Of a stretch of DNA of 64,000 bases, positions 48,201-55,331 are shown in pieces. Source of the stretch: UBA4093 sp036676455 (GTDB lineage Bacteria > Cyanobacteriota > Sericytochromatia > S15B-MN24 > UBA4093); assembly GCA_036676455.1 (NCBI GenBank), contig JAKFCW010000021.1, positions 93,612 through 157,611 on the forward strand, read 5' to 3'. The translations under genes were made by a program, and so were the position numbers. Position 1 is the stretch's first letter; each line of letters opens with the position of its first letter. A model generated the notes under the pieces. It saw nothing but the letters and a program-made list of their open reading frames with translations. It was not told the DNA's origin and searched no databases.

Positions 48201-49996
48201 TAGTCCTGCGCCCGGACGGTGACGTTGCCCTTGGCGCCGGGCTGGTAGACGTAGCGGTCGGGAGTGGTCTCCAGGGTGAACGCGCCCCGGGTGACCAGGA
48301 AGCCGCCCTTGCCCTTCACCACCTGGCGGCTGGCGTCCACGCCCTCCAGCTCTACGATGTAGCGCTGGTCGGAAGACTCGCCCTGGGGATCCGGCATGAT
48401 CTCGGTGGGGATGTTCAGGGTGACGTGGCCCGCCTCGTCGGTCGTGGCCTCGCCCTGCATCACCACGTTGCTGTAGCCCCAGGCGAAGTCGTCCGTGCCG
48501 CCGAAGTTCGCGTAGAACGCGTCCTCCTCGGTGACCCACGGCGAGTAGGGCCGCGAGTAGACGGTGTAGTTGACCTTGGATCCCGTGACGGGCGCGCCGA
48601 AGTAGTAGTTCGCCGATACCACCGCCTGGGCCGTCTCACCCGAGACGTAGCGCTGCTGCGGCGTCTGCACCTCGAGCTTGAACTCGGGCTTGCGGTACTC
48701 CTGCACCTTGAACATCGACTCGTAGCGGTTGCCTGCCACCAGCGCCACCAGGCGGTAGTCGCCCAGCGGAGGCTCGGAGCCTAGCGTGAGCTGGCCGTTG
48801 AAGGTGCCCACGGCGTTCGTGCGGGTATGCAGCTCGTGAACCATGTTCTCCTGGGGATCGAGCACCTGCACGGTCACCGGCAAGTTAGCACGGTTCACGA
48901 TCTTGCCGAGCTGGTCCTCCCGGATGATCCCCTTGTAGAAGACCTCCTGGTCGGGCCGGTAGATGGGCCGATCGGTGTACGTCAGGACCCGGAACTCCTG
49001 ATAACCCGAGTAGTAGTAGGACTGCGCATGGGCGGGCGAATCGCCCAGCTTGCCGACCAGCAGCAGTGAATCCTTGCCCTGGTAGGTGCGGCGGATCAGG
49101 CCTTCGGCGTTGGTGGTGGCGGTCCAGCGCAGGCCGCGATCGTCGAAGGCCCGAACCTGCACGCCAGGCAGGGGCTTCTTGGTGAGGAAGTCCACGGCGT
49201 AGACCAGGGACTCGTTGCCCGAGCGCTTGGCCACCATGCCGACCTGGGTCACCTCGAACCAGTAGGAATCCACGGCGGTATGCGGCATGCCGGGGCGGCG
49301 CAGGTCCGAGGTGCCGTCCATCTGGATCATGTAGGCGCCAGGCTTGAGATCCTTGATCTCGATGGCGCGGTAGAACCAGTCGTCCTCATCGGCGGCCTGT
49401 CGCCCGATCTCGCGGTCCCACTCGCGGATGAGCAAGGCCCGATCGCCCAGCTCTGCGGGGTTGCGGTCGGCGAGGCCCATCAAGGAGTTGGAGTTCTGGA
49501 CGACCTTGGTGAGGTCGAGCTGGTAAAGCTTGACGTGCATGCGGTCGATCAGCGTGCCGCGCACGCCAATGCGCACCTTCTCTTCAGGCGTGAAGACCCG
49601 CTGGAACTGCGCGGCCGTCAGGCTGGGGGCGCGCGGCGAGAGGCTGAACTTGAGGCCTTCGAGGGTCTTGCCCTCCTCGACCAGGATCGGCGGGCTGCTC
49701 CACTGCCCTTCGTAACCCCGCGCTCGGGCCTGTACGTTGTAACGCCCGATGGGCAGGCGGTCCATGCGGAAGGTGCCGTCATCCCCGGTCTTGGCCGTCC
49801 GGTTGACGTCGCCCATGAAGTGCACCGAGGCGTTCGCCAGCGCTTGCCCCGCGTTATCGAGCACGACGCCCGTCACCGAGCCGGTCGGCTTCTCGGCGGC
49901 CAAGATGCCGGCTCCCGTGAAGCCCGTCAGCAGGACCACGAGGACGACCAGCCAGGTCAAAGCGGGGTTGCGACGCGGGGCAGTGGAGTGTTGCAT
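45218..49996 (-). CDS. Bacterial alpha-2-macroglobulin with thioester
   Basis: A 1592-residue exported protein. After an N-terminal signal/anchor (LTWLVVLVVLLTGFTGAGILA) comes a carboxypeptidase-regulatory-like domain (about 40-105), macroglobulin-type beta domains including YTDRPIYRPDQEVFYKGI, then the A2M region and the thioester motif GCIEQTTS with Cys1099-Gln1102, intact for covalent trapping of proteases. The C-terminal receptor-like domain includes LVRLTVDVKEPVRYLVLEDPLPAG. Start is ATG 49996 (GAGGAAG upstream), overlapping the preceding stop. The usual PbpC partner is absent; instead it is coupled to an exported AMMECR1 gene and vanW. Confidence 0.93.
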   Translation of the reverse strand: MQHSTAPRRNPALTWLVVLVVLLTGFTGAGILAAEKPTGSVTGVVLDNAGQALANASVHFMGDVNRTAKTGDDGTFRMDRLPIGRYNVQARARGYEGQWSSPPILVEEGKTLEGLKFSLSPRAPSLTAAQFQRVFTPEEKVRIGVRGTLIDRMHVKLYQLDLTKVVQNSNSLMGLADRNPAELGDRALLIREWDREIGRQAADEDDWFYRAIEIKDLKPGAYMIQMDGTSDLRRPGMPHTAVDSYWFEVTQVGMVAKRSGNESLVYAVDFLTKKPLPGVQVRAFDDRGLRWTATTNAEGLIRRTYQGKDSLLLVGKLGDSPAHAQSYYYSGYQEFRVLTYTDRPIYRPDQEVFYKGIIREDQLGKIVNRANLPVTVQVLDPQENMVHELHTRTNAVGTFNGQLTLGSEPPLGDYRLVALVAGNRYESMFKVQEYRKPEFKLEVQTPQQRYVSGETAQAVVSANYYFGAPVTGSKVNYTVYSRPYSPWVTEEDAFYANFGGTDDFAWGYSNVVMQGEATTDEAGHVTLNIPTEIMPDPQGESSDQRYIVELEGVDASRQVVKGKGGFLVTRGAFTLETTPDRYVYQPGAKGNVTVRAQDYDGKPISTDVTVELLRIETIEREVNDVTQFETKTHPAGSWSARTDAQGRASLGFEIPKEGGEYRLRATSRDQGGREIVESAWLWVADEEWAGSSQTYGMVQMTFDKKRYAPGDVAKVLLQLPNAEVSPLLTVEGRRIYSAQVLGAGKRSRIVEIPVTKDFAPNVFVVASVVDGKSFHLAEKSLNVTPGDRFLDVRITPGKERYLPGEEASVTVTTRTADGKPVSAEVSLGVVDEAIYALAPDETPDIRAVFHGPRWNRVSTSYSFVEDYSGGPGKDTEEPRVRKNFKDTAAWFPTVQTGPGGSATVTFTLPDNLTTWVVTARAVNAQTQVGAAREKFLATKDLLVRLAMPRFMVMGDKVAIATMVHNYTKQEQEVRLQTAATNLTFGGGTERTITVPSNGVFRFDTWVEPQTVGTASMTVTARGTGASDALELSLPVLPHGTPERMAFAGQASEAKPAEFGVELPKEAIAETVSLKLSLDPTPAAAMLGALDYLRKYPYGCIEQTTSRFVPEIRAYQTVTALGLPRQAFVAEMPALVEDGLKKILSFQHADGGWGWFAADQSEADLSAYVLYGLYETRQAGFMVPEAPVRSAIRFLKSVGARTGKDLVTPTEVRRGAGPDALASIAWSLSYWGQADTNLRDKLWRERSGLSNYGLALATIAYQQSGDPQKARTTWDMLKRQATRTGTLVHWESRAQQFSWYDMATETTAYAVRAGLLVEPNAPEVTGAVRWLVVNRQGDRWLSTKDTGAIVMALADAMRYASEAGIPTAAQVLLDGQPVQRLDLQGEARYLGGQVTLMGNMLKPGRHTVAVRAEGMGELPASGVLSYVAAREDIQPQASKELELKREYFLLDEKLFAESKAGGGGFSRYFDPKVVAGLRRAGDNVKSGQKVLVRLTVDVKEPVRYLVLEDPLPAGAEVLDEPSGGWAYAWSSQTVRDEKMVFFQREMATGSIPYYYVMRPQIPGRYHVLPPVIEGMYAPEVRARGAETRLEIRE

Positions 49997-50619
49997 CAAA
50001 GGACTTCCTCTGGACCGTAGACGACAGTGGGGAAACGAAACATGACGGCCGGTTCACCCGGCCTCAGCCCGGCCTTTCGGCGGCACTCGGCCACCTGCCA
50101 GCGGGCGGTCTTGGCCTCGCCGGGAAGCAAGACGGCGCCTCGACTGCCACTGGTGACGAAGAGGCCGTCGTACTTGGGACGGATGGAAGCAGGGTTGCTC
50201 ACGGCCTCCAGCGGCCCGACCAGCGAGACGTAGAAGTCGAGCTCGGGCCATTCGTGGCGGGCGATGGGAGCATGCCGGTAATCGACCCGCAGGGCCTTGA
50301 TGGCGGCTGCGGCGATTTCCTCGGCAAGCGTGGGGCGCTGCGGATGAACCGTGCCCCAGCAGCCGCGCGTCTTGCCGTCGATGGCGATGGTGACGAAGGC
50401 GCCCCCGGGGATCTTCAGGCGGCGGTCGAGGTCAGAAGGCAGGCCCCTGGGCTTTTTCCCCTCGAAGAGATAGGCCTTGGCGGCCTCAACGGCGATGGTA
50501 TGGGCTTCGATGGCGAGGTCGCGGTCGTGCTGGTAAGGATGGAGCGGCACAGCGGAAGCCGGGGACAGCCAGAGTCCCGTCAGCAGCAACACACCCATGA
50601 GTAGCCAGCGAAAAGCCAT
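49996..50619 (-). CDS. Exported AMMECR1-domain protein
   Basis: A 207-residue protein with a cleavable-looking signal peptide (MAFRWLLMGVLLLTGLWLSPASA) and an AMMECR1 domain: GAFVTIAIDGKTRGCWGTVHPQRPTLAEEIAAAAIKAL, DFYVSLVGPLEAV and KYDGLFVTSGSRGAVLLPGEA. Most AMMECR1 proteins are cytoplasmic and of unknown function; export is unusual. Start chosen at 50619 because GAGG is 7 nt upstream; an ATG at 50625 is too close to it. Its stop overlaps the A2M start by one base (TGATG). Confidence 0.85.
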   Translation of the reverse strand: MAFRWLLMGVLLLTGLWLSPASAVPLHPYQHDRDLAIEAHTIAVEAAKAYLFEGKKPRGLPSDLDRRLKIPGGAFVTIAIDGKTRGCWGTVHPQRPTLAEEIAAAAIKALRVDYRHAPIARHEWPELDFYVSLVGPLEAVSNPASIRPKYDGLFVTSGSRGAVLLPGEAKTARWQVAECRRKAGLRPGEPAVMFRFPTVVYGPEEVL

Positions 50620-50644
50620 CCCCATCCCTCACTTGCAAGCAACC

Positions 50645-50675
50645 ATTATCCCCCGCAACCCGTTCACGTCGTCAA
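50645..50675 (-). promoter_or_regulatory. Possible promoter of the AMMECR1-A2M-VanW operon
   Basis: On the minus strand TTGACG (50675-50670) and GATAAT (50650-50645) with a 19-bp spacer. The long spacer is non-ideal and might imply an activator. Confidence 0.35.
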
Positions 50676-50719
50676 GTCAGTCGGTTGTCGCGGGGTGAAC
50701 GACAAAGGTAAGGCTGAGG

Positions 50720-50748
50720 TTGTGATGGAGTTAAGCATCGATTAAATA
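50720..50748 (+). promoter_or_regulatory. Possible promoter of the coiled-coil protein gene
   Basis: TTGTGA (50720-50725), 17-bp spacer, TAAATA (50743-50748) in a locally AT-rich patch. Confidence 0.35.
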
Positions 50749-50835
50749 TGACCGGCTCAGAACAAGGGGGTTATGAGCGCGGCGGATAACCTGGAAAAGT
50801 GACACCCCGGACATGAAAAACTGCGAGGTTTGGAC

Positions 50836-52593
50836 ATGGTGGTCAATCGCATCGGCTCGCCGGCGACCCCTCTTCGCCCCGTCTTCTCGGCGACTCCCTC
50901 GGCGGCTCCTCGTCCCGCGGCGGATGTGCTGCTGGCAAGCGACTCGGCCACCCAGGCCGCGGATTCCTTCAAGGATCCCCAGACCTACGTGAAGGCGGTC
51001 GAAGCTGCCGAGAGTTCGCTCAAAACGGCGCGCGCCAAGCAGCGCACGGCGGAGGCGAACCGGGCCACGGTCGATACGGAAACCCAGGACGTCCTCGACA
51101 AGGCGATCGCCGCTCGGGACGCCAAGCAAGCCGAGGCCGTGAAGCCGCTCGATGCGGCCAAGGCGGCGCGCGAGGCCAAGCATCGCGAGCTTCAGGCCCC
51201 CATCGATCGAAGCGAGGCGCAGCTGTCCCAGGCCAACGAGGCCCTGGTGGACGCGACGTTCCCCAACAAGCGCGAGCTCGATCGGGCGCGCTCCGAGGCG
51301 CGCTCCGAGGTCAGCCGCAGCGAGGGCTCCCTTCGCCAGGCGCAGACCGCGCTCGATGCCGCCGTCGCCCAGCTGGACAAGGCGAATCGGGACTTGAGCA
51401 CGAACCGAAACGGGCTTGCTCAGGCCCGTGCCGACCTTTCGGCCACCCAGTCGCGGCTCAGCTCGGCCCGCAGCAACCTCTCCTCGGCTCGCTTCAGTGC
51501 CCCCAGCAGCTACGAGTTCGATCGCATGCGCTCGGAGCTCGACCAGGCAAAGTGGGACCATGCGGATGCCGAATCCGAGGTGCGCGCGGCCAGCAGCCGG
51601 GTGAGCGCTCGCCGTCGGGAACTCGAGCGTCTGCTCGATGAGGAGAGCCGCCCGACTCCTCCTGGTAGCGGGTACGAGCGCCCCACGCCTCCTGGTAGCG
51701 GCAGCGATCGGCCGACTCCTCCCGGCAGCGGGTATGAGCGCCCCACGCCTCCTGGCAGTGGGAGTGATCGTCCCACGCCTCCGAGCGGCGGCTCGTCCAA
51801 TCGCCCGACACCGCCGGGAGCTTATTCGTCGACCCTTGGAACCGTGATGCAGGGCTCGGTCTCGGATGCCCGAGCGGCCCTCGCCGATGCCGAGCGCGAG
51901 CTCGACCGGGCGGAGGACAGGCTTGATTACGCGGAGCGGAACCTGAATGACGCGCGCCGCCGCTACAACGACATGCGCGACAGCCTCGACGAGGTCAGCC
52001 GCTGGGAGAGCACGGTTCGGGGGCTCGAGAGCCAGGTCGTCACGCTCCAGAACAACGTCTCGGTTTACGATCAGAACATCCGGACGCTCGAGTCGCGGAT
52101 CCCGCGCCTCGAGCAGGATCGCAGCGCGGCTACCCGGGCGCGCGACGAGGCGTCCAGAGTCCTGTCGGATGCGAAGGACCGGTCCCGGAAGCTGGACGAG
52201 ACCCCTTACGAGAACGGCGATCCCGCCAAGATCAAGGCGGCCCAGGGCAAGGTCGACCGGATCTCGGGCGAGCTGGCGGGACACCGCAAGACCTACGCCG
52301 AGGGCATGAAGGCTCCGAGCGAGCGGGTGAGCCGGGAGCAGGCAACCTTCGACCAGGCCATGGCACCGTTCCACCAAGCGGTGACCCAGGCCGAGCAAGC
52401 TCGCCAGGGCGGCCTCGCCGAGGCCGATCGCCAGCTCAACGACGCCAAGGGCGCCGTCAGGCAGGGCGAGGACGAGATCACCCGCCTGAAGGACGTCCCG
52501 GGAGGAAAGGCCTTCAAGTGGAAGATGCCCAAGTGGCTGGGAGGCTCGAACTTCGACGTCGAGACGTTCTGGAAGGAGCGTCCCGCCGTCTAG
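50836..52593 (+). CDS. Long coiled-coil protein with RPTPPGSG repeats, unknown function
   Basis: A 585-residue protein without a signal peptide. After a Pro/Ala-rich head, two long Ala/Arg/Glu/Asp-rich helical arms (about 48-270 and 335-545) should form coiled coils, separated by a flexible hinge made of RPTPPGSG-type repeats (about 272-330). The tail has KAFKWKMPKWLGGSNFDVETFW. ATG 50836 follows GAGG with 7-nt spacing; the TTG six bases earlier is not favoured. A structural, SMC-like or surface stalk role is imaginable, but no family is recognised. It is divergent from the A2M operon. Confidence 0.7.
   Translation: MVVNRIGSPATPLRPVFSATPSAAPRPAADVLLASDSATQAADSFKDPQTYVKAVEAAESSLKTARAKQRTAEANRATVDTETQDVLDKAIAARDAKQAEAVKPLDAAKAAREAKHRELQAPIDRSEAQLSQANEALVDATFPNKRELDRARSEARSEVSRSEGSLRQAQTALDAAVAQLDKANRDLSTNRNGLAQARADLSATQSRLSSARSNLSSARFSAPSSYEFDRMRSELDQAKWDHADAESEVRAASSRVSARRRELERLLDEESRPTPPGSGYERPTPPGSGSDRPTPPGSGYERPTPPGSGSDRPTPPSGGSSNRPTPPGAYSSTLGTVMQGSVSDARAALADAERELDRAEDRLDYAERNLNDARRRYNDMRDSLDEVSRWESTVRGLESQVVTLQNNVSVYDQNIRTLESRIPRLEQDRSAATRARDEASRVLSDAKDRSRKLDETPYENGDPAKIKAAQGKVDRISGELAGHRKTYAEGMKAPSERVSREQATFDQAMAPFHQAVTQAEQARQGGLAEADRQLNDAKGAVRQGEDEITRLKDVPGGKAFKWKMPKWLGGSNFDVETFWKERPAV
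51649..51819 (+). repeat. Tandem 30-bp repeats encoding the RPTPPGSG hinge
   Basis: Four 30-bp units (51649, 51679, 51709, 51739) plus a 33-bp variant (51769) and a final half unit. Units alternate between ...GSGYE and ...GSGSD, so the real period is 60 bp, pointing to growth by duplication of unit pairs. Confidence 0.85.
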
Positions 52594-52659
52594 CGGGCGG
52601 TTCCAGGGAGTTACCGGGTCCGGTCCGAGCTATCGGGCTGGACCCCTTCTTTTTACGGA

Positions 52660-52688
52660 TTGAACGCCCAACGACGAGGTGTTACAAT
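52660..52688 (+). promoter_or_regulatory. Promoter of the GNAT gene
   Basis: TTGAAC (52660-52665), 17-bp spacer, extended -10 TG-T-TACAAT (52680-52688); start expected near 52695. Confidence 0.6.
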
Positions 52689-52719
52689 TCATGATCCTTG
52701 CCCCGACCGGAGGACCGCC

Positions 52720-53229
52720 ATGTTAGTACGAGAAGAAACGCCCGCAGACTTCGATTCCATTCGAGAGATCAATCGCCTGGCTTTTGACGGAGATGCCGAA
52801 GGCCAGCTCATCGACCGCCTGCGCGCGGATGGCGATGTCGTCCTCTCACTCGTCGCCCAGATCGACGGGGAGATCGTGGGGCATATCCTCTTCAGCAAGC
52901 TGCTAAGCGAGACGAAGGGCGGCGAGATCAAGGCGGCAGCCCTCGCTCCGATGGCCGTCGCGCCCGAGTTCCAGGAACGCGGCATCGGCACGGCCCTCAT
53001 CGAGCGCGGACATGCCTTGCTGCGCGAGCGCGGCTACACCGTGGTCGTCGTGCTGGGTCACCCCGACTACTACCCGCGCTTCGGCTTCACGTCCGCCAAG
53101 GGGCAAGCGCTATCGAGCCCGTACTCGGAGCTGGGAGAGGCCTACATGGCCCTCGAACTGGCGCCTGGAGCGCTCGAAGGGGTGAGCGGCACGATCACCT
53201 ACGCCCACGCCTTCTCGGAGCTCGTGTAG
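52720..53229 (+). CDS. GNAT-family N-acetyltransferase
   Basis: A 169-residue acetyl-CoA-dependent N-acetyltransferase of the YhbS-like group. Motif A is LAPMAVAPEFQERGIGTALIERG (pyrophosphate loop QERGIG), followed by VVVVLGHPDYYPRFGFTSA, which is characteristic of this group. GGAGGA precedes the ATG by 6 nt. The acetyl acceptor is unknown. Monocistronic with a good promoter. Confidence 0.9.
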   Translation: MLVREETPADFDSIREINRLAFDGDAEGQLIDRLRADGDVVLSLVAQIDGEIVGHILFSKLLSETKGGEIKAAALAPMAVAPEFQERGIGTALIERGHALLRERGYTVVVVLGHPDYYPRFGFTSAKGQALSSPYSELGEAYMALELAPGALEGVSGTITYAHAFSELV

Positions 53230-53311
53230 CCCAAGTTCCGCTATTCGCCCCCCTTGATGGGGGGCCACGGGGGGTGTCACTGCTCCCAGGTTCCTTAGAA
53301 GCTAGGAAGAT

Positions 53312-54421
53312 TTACCGGCGGGCGATCGCCGTCCCGGGGAAGTACGACGCCAATATCCGCGCGTAGGGAATTCCCTTCTGGGCCTGGCCCCGCGCTCCCC
53401 ACTGGCAAAGCCCGACGCCGTGGCCCAGCCCGCGGCCGTTGAAGACGAAGGCGTTGCCCTCCTTGCGCACCGTGAAGTGCATGCTCTTGAGCACACCCCA
53501 GCCGAGTTCGCGGCCCACGGCCTGCCAGAAGCGATAACCCGTCAGCGTCCTTCCGCCCACCGCCACCTGCGACACCCAGCCGCCCTCGCTCTGCGAGACC
53601 ACTGCCAGCGACTCCACCCGGGGGACGCCCAGGGCCTTGGCCAGCTCGGAATCCAGCACCCGGACGCTCCAGCCCGAGGCATGCGGCGACGCCCCACAGT
53701 AGGGGTCACTGCCCTCTTGAAGGTAAGGCAACGGCGCGCCCCCGAAGATCGTAGCGTTCGAGACCCGCTCGCCGCCGCAGGTCGAATGGAAGAGCGGATG
53801 AATCAGGCTGCCCTTGTAGGTCAGCACCCGTCCGCGAGTCTCCAGGGCCACCTGCACGCCCTCGGAACTGCGCTCTCCGGCGTAGACCTGGCAGTGCGTC
53901 AGGTCGCAAAGCCCTCTGCCCGGATGGTCGCCACCCTTGAGAGCCAGGGTCCGCGCCAGCACCGCTTGCGACCGCAGGGCGGCCAGCGGCCAGGACTCCG
54001 GCATCTCGGCGCTCACGACCCCGGCCACGTACGCCTCCAGGGGCAACTCGTTGAAGAGGACCAGCTTGCCCCGGTCGGCCCGCACGCGCAACGCGCCCGG
54101 GTACTTGCGGGAGCCGCCCGCCCAGCGCACCTCGACGCGGTTGGTTTCGACCGGGCGGCCGATTTCCAGGTCGGCACCCAGCACGATCTGGCCGTTGAGG
54201 CGAAGCTGATTGCCGCGGGCCTCGAGCATCAAGCGGCCGTTCACGACGCGCCCGCCCGGAAGGAAGGCCCCCTCCGACGAGCGGACCTCCACGCGATCGC
54301 CCACCCGGCGCTCCAGGATTCGCACGTCCACCTGACGGTCCTGGGCTTGAACCGGCAGCGGCACAGCGAGCGCCGCCAGCAGGGGCAGCAGGAGGGCGAA
54401 ACGCAACGTACTCAGTGCCAT
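53312..54421 (-). CDS. SpoIID/LytB-domain protein
   Basis: A 369-residue secreted protein (signal MALSTLRFALLLPLLAALAVPLPVQA). SpoIID core: ELPLEAYVAGVVSAEMPESWPLAALRSQAVLARTLAL, CDLTHCQVYAGE, HPLFHSTCGGERVSNATIFGG, YLQEGSDPYC and FNGRGLGHGVGLCQWGARGQAQKG near the C-terminus. SpoIID is a lytic transglycosylase acting on peptide-free glycan in sporulators; homologues in non-sporulators are common. It overlaps the transpeptidase gene by 10 bp, suggesting joint action on the wall. The LTHCQVY cysteines probably form a disulfide. Confidence 0.92.
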   Translation of the reverse strand: MALSTLRFALLLPLLAALAVPLPVQAQDRQVDVRILERRVGDRVEVRSSEGAFLPGGRVVNGRLMLEARGNQLRLNGQIVLGADLEIGRPVETNRVEVRWAGGSRKYPGALRVRADRGKLVLFNELPLEAYVAGVVSAEMPESWPLAALRSQAVLARTLALKGGDHPGRGLCDLTHCQVYAGERSSEGVQVALETRGRVLTYKGSLIHPLFHSTCGGERVSNATIFGGAPLPYLQEGSDPYCGASPHASGWSVRVLDSELAKALGVPRVESLAVVSQSEGGWVSQVAVGGRTLTGYRFWQAVGRELGWGVLKSMHFTVRKEGNAFVFNGRGLGHGVGLCQWGARGQAQKGIPYARILASYFPGTAIARR

Positions 54422-55323
54422 GCGGCGAAAACCTCCCGGGCAATGGGAGCGGCATCCTGGTACCCGTTCCCGTTCTTGAGAAAGACGACGACGACCCGCC
54501 CCTCGGCGAAGCCCGCAAACCAGCCGTGCCGGCGATGACTGGCAGCCAGTTGCGTGGAGGTGCCGGTCTTGCCGTGAACCGACAGGCTCGGCACATCCGC
54601 TGCCCGGGCTGACCCTTCGAGGACCGCGCGGCGCATGCCCGTCCGGATGAGGTCGAGCCCCCGCGTGCCGCCGAGCGTCCCCATCTTGCGACCAGGCGCG
54701 GAGTCGATGTGCGGGGCGTAGCGCGTGCCACCGTTGGCGATCGCCCCCACCCAGCTGGCCACCTGCAAGGGCGTCGCGAGCAGGGCCGGCGTGTCTCCGT
54801 AGGCGAGCTCGGTGAGCTCGGCGCGACTGCGAGCCGGCAATCGCGTGCCCGGCACCTCGCCGCTCAGGTCGGCACCGGTCGTTCGGCCGAAGCCCGCCGC
54901 GCTGAAGGCTCGGTTCAGGCGGGGGGCGCCCAGCTCACGGCCGACGGTGAAGAAGTAGGTAGAGCAGGAGTTGGCGATCGCCTCCTCGAGGGTCTGCTCT
55001 CCGTGCACCCTCCAGCACTTCCAGCGCTCGAACCTTCCCTTGCAGCGAATCCGGCGGGCGCCGTCGGTTACCCCGGCTTCCAGCGCCGCCATGCCCGTCA
55101 CGAGCTTGGCCAGCGACCCCACGGGGTAGGCCGTGCCGGCCGCGACCTTCGGGTTGACCAGGGCCATCAAGTGGCCATCCCGCGCGTCCAGCGCCAGGAC
55201 GCACCCCGCGCGATTTCCCAGCGCCCGCTGGGCCACCTGCTGCAGCGACAGCTCGGAGGCCTGAACGGCGCTTGCCGCCACCAACAGGGGCAGCATGGCC
55301 GCCGGGAGCGCGCGTCGCAGCAC
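54412..55323 (-). CDS. Small penicillin-binding transpeptidase
   Basis: A 303-residue single-domain D,D-transpeptidase. GTG 55323 gives a signal peptide MLRRALPAAMLPLLVAASAVQA. Active-site motifs are YPVGSLAKLV (SxxK serine) and SVHGKTGTS (KTG); the second motif reads NSCSTYFF, where Ser stands in place of the usual Asn of SxN. The rest follows the PBP2-like transpeptidase (GDLSGEVPG-like ADLSGEVPG, ATPLQVASWVGAIANGG). The N-terminal dimerisation domain of class B PBPs is missing. It sits 8 bp after the membrane protein gene and overlaps spoIID-like. Confidence 0.85.
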   Translation of the reverse strand: MLRRALPAAMLPLLVAASAVQASELSLQQVAQRALGNRAGCVLALDARDGHLMALVNPKVAAGTAYPVGSLAKLVTGMAALEAGVTDGARRIRCKGRFERWKCWRVHGEQTLEEAIANSCSTYFFTVGRELGAPRLNRAFSAAGFGRTTGADLSGEVPGTRLPARSRAELTELAYGDTPALLATPLQVASWVGAIANGGTRYAPHIDSAPGRKMGTLGGTRGLDLIRTGMRRAVLEGSARAADVPSLSVHGKTGTSTQLAASHRRHGWFAGFAEGRVVVVFLKNGNGYQDAAPIAREVFAAWH

Positions 55324-55331
55324 GGCCTCGG

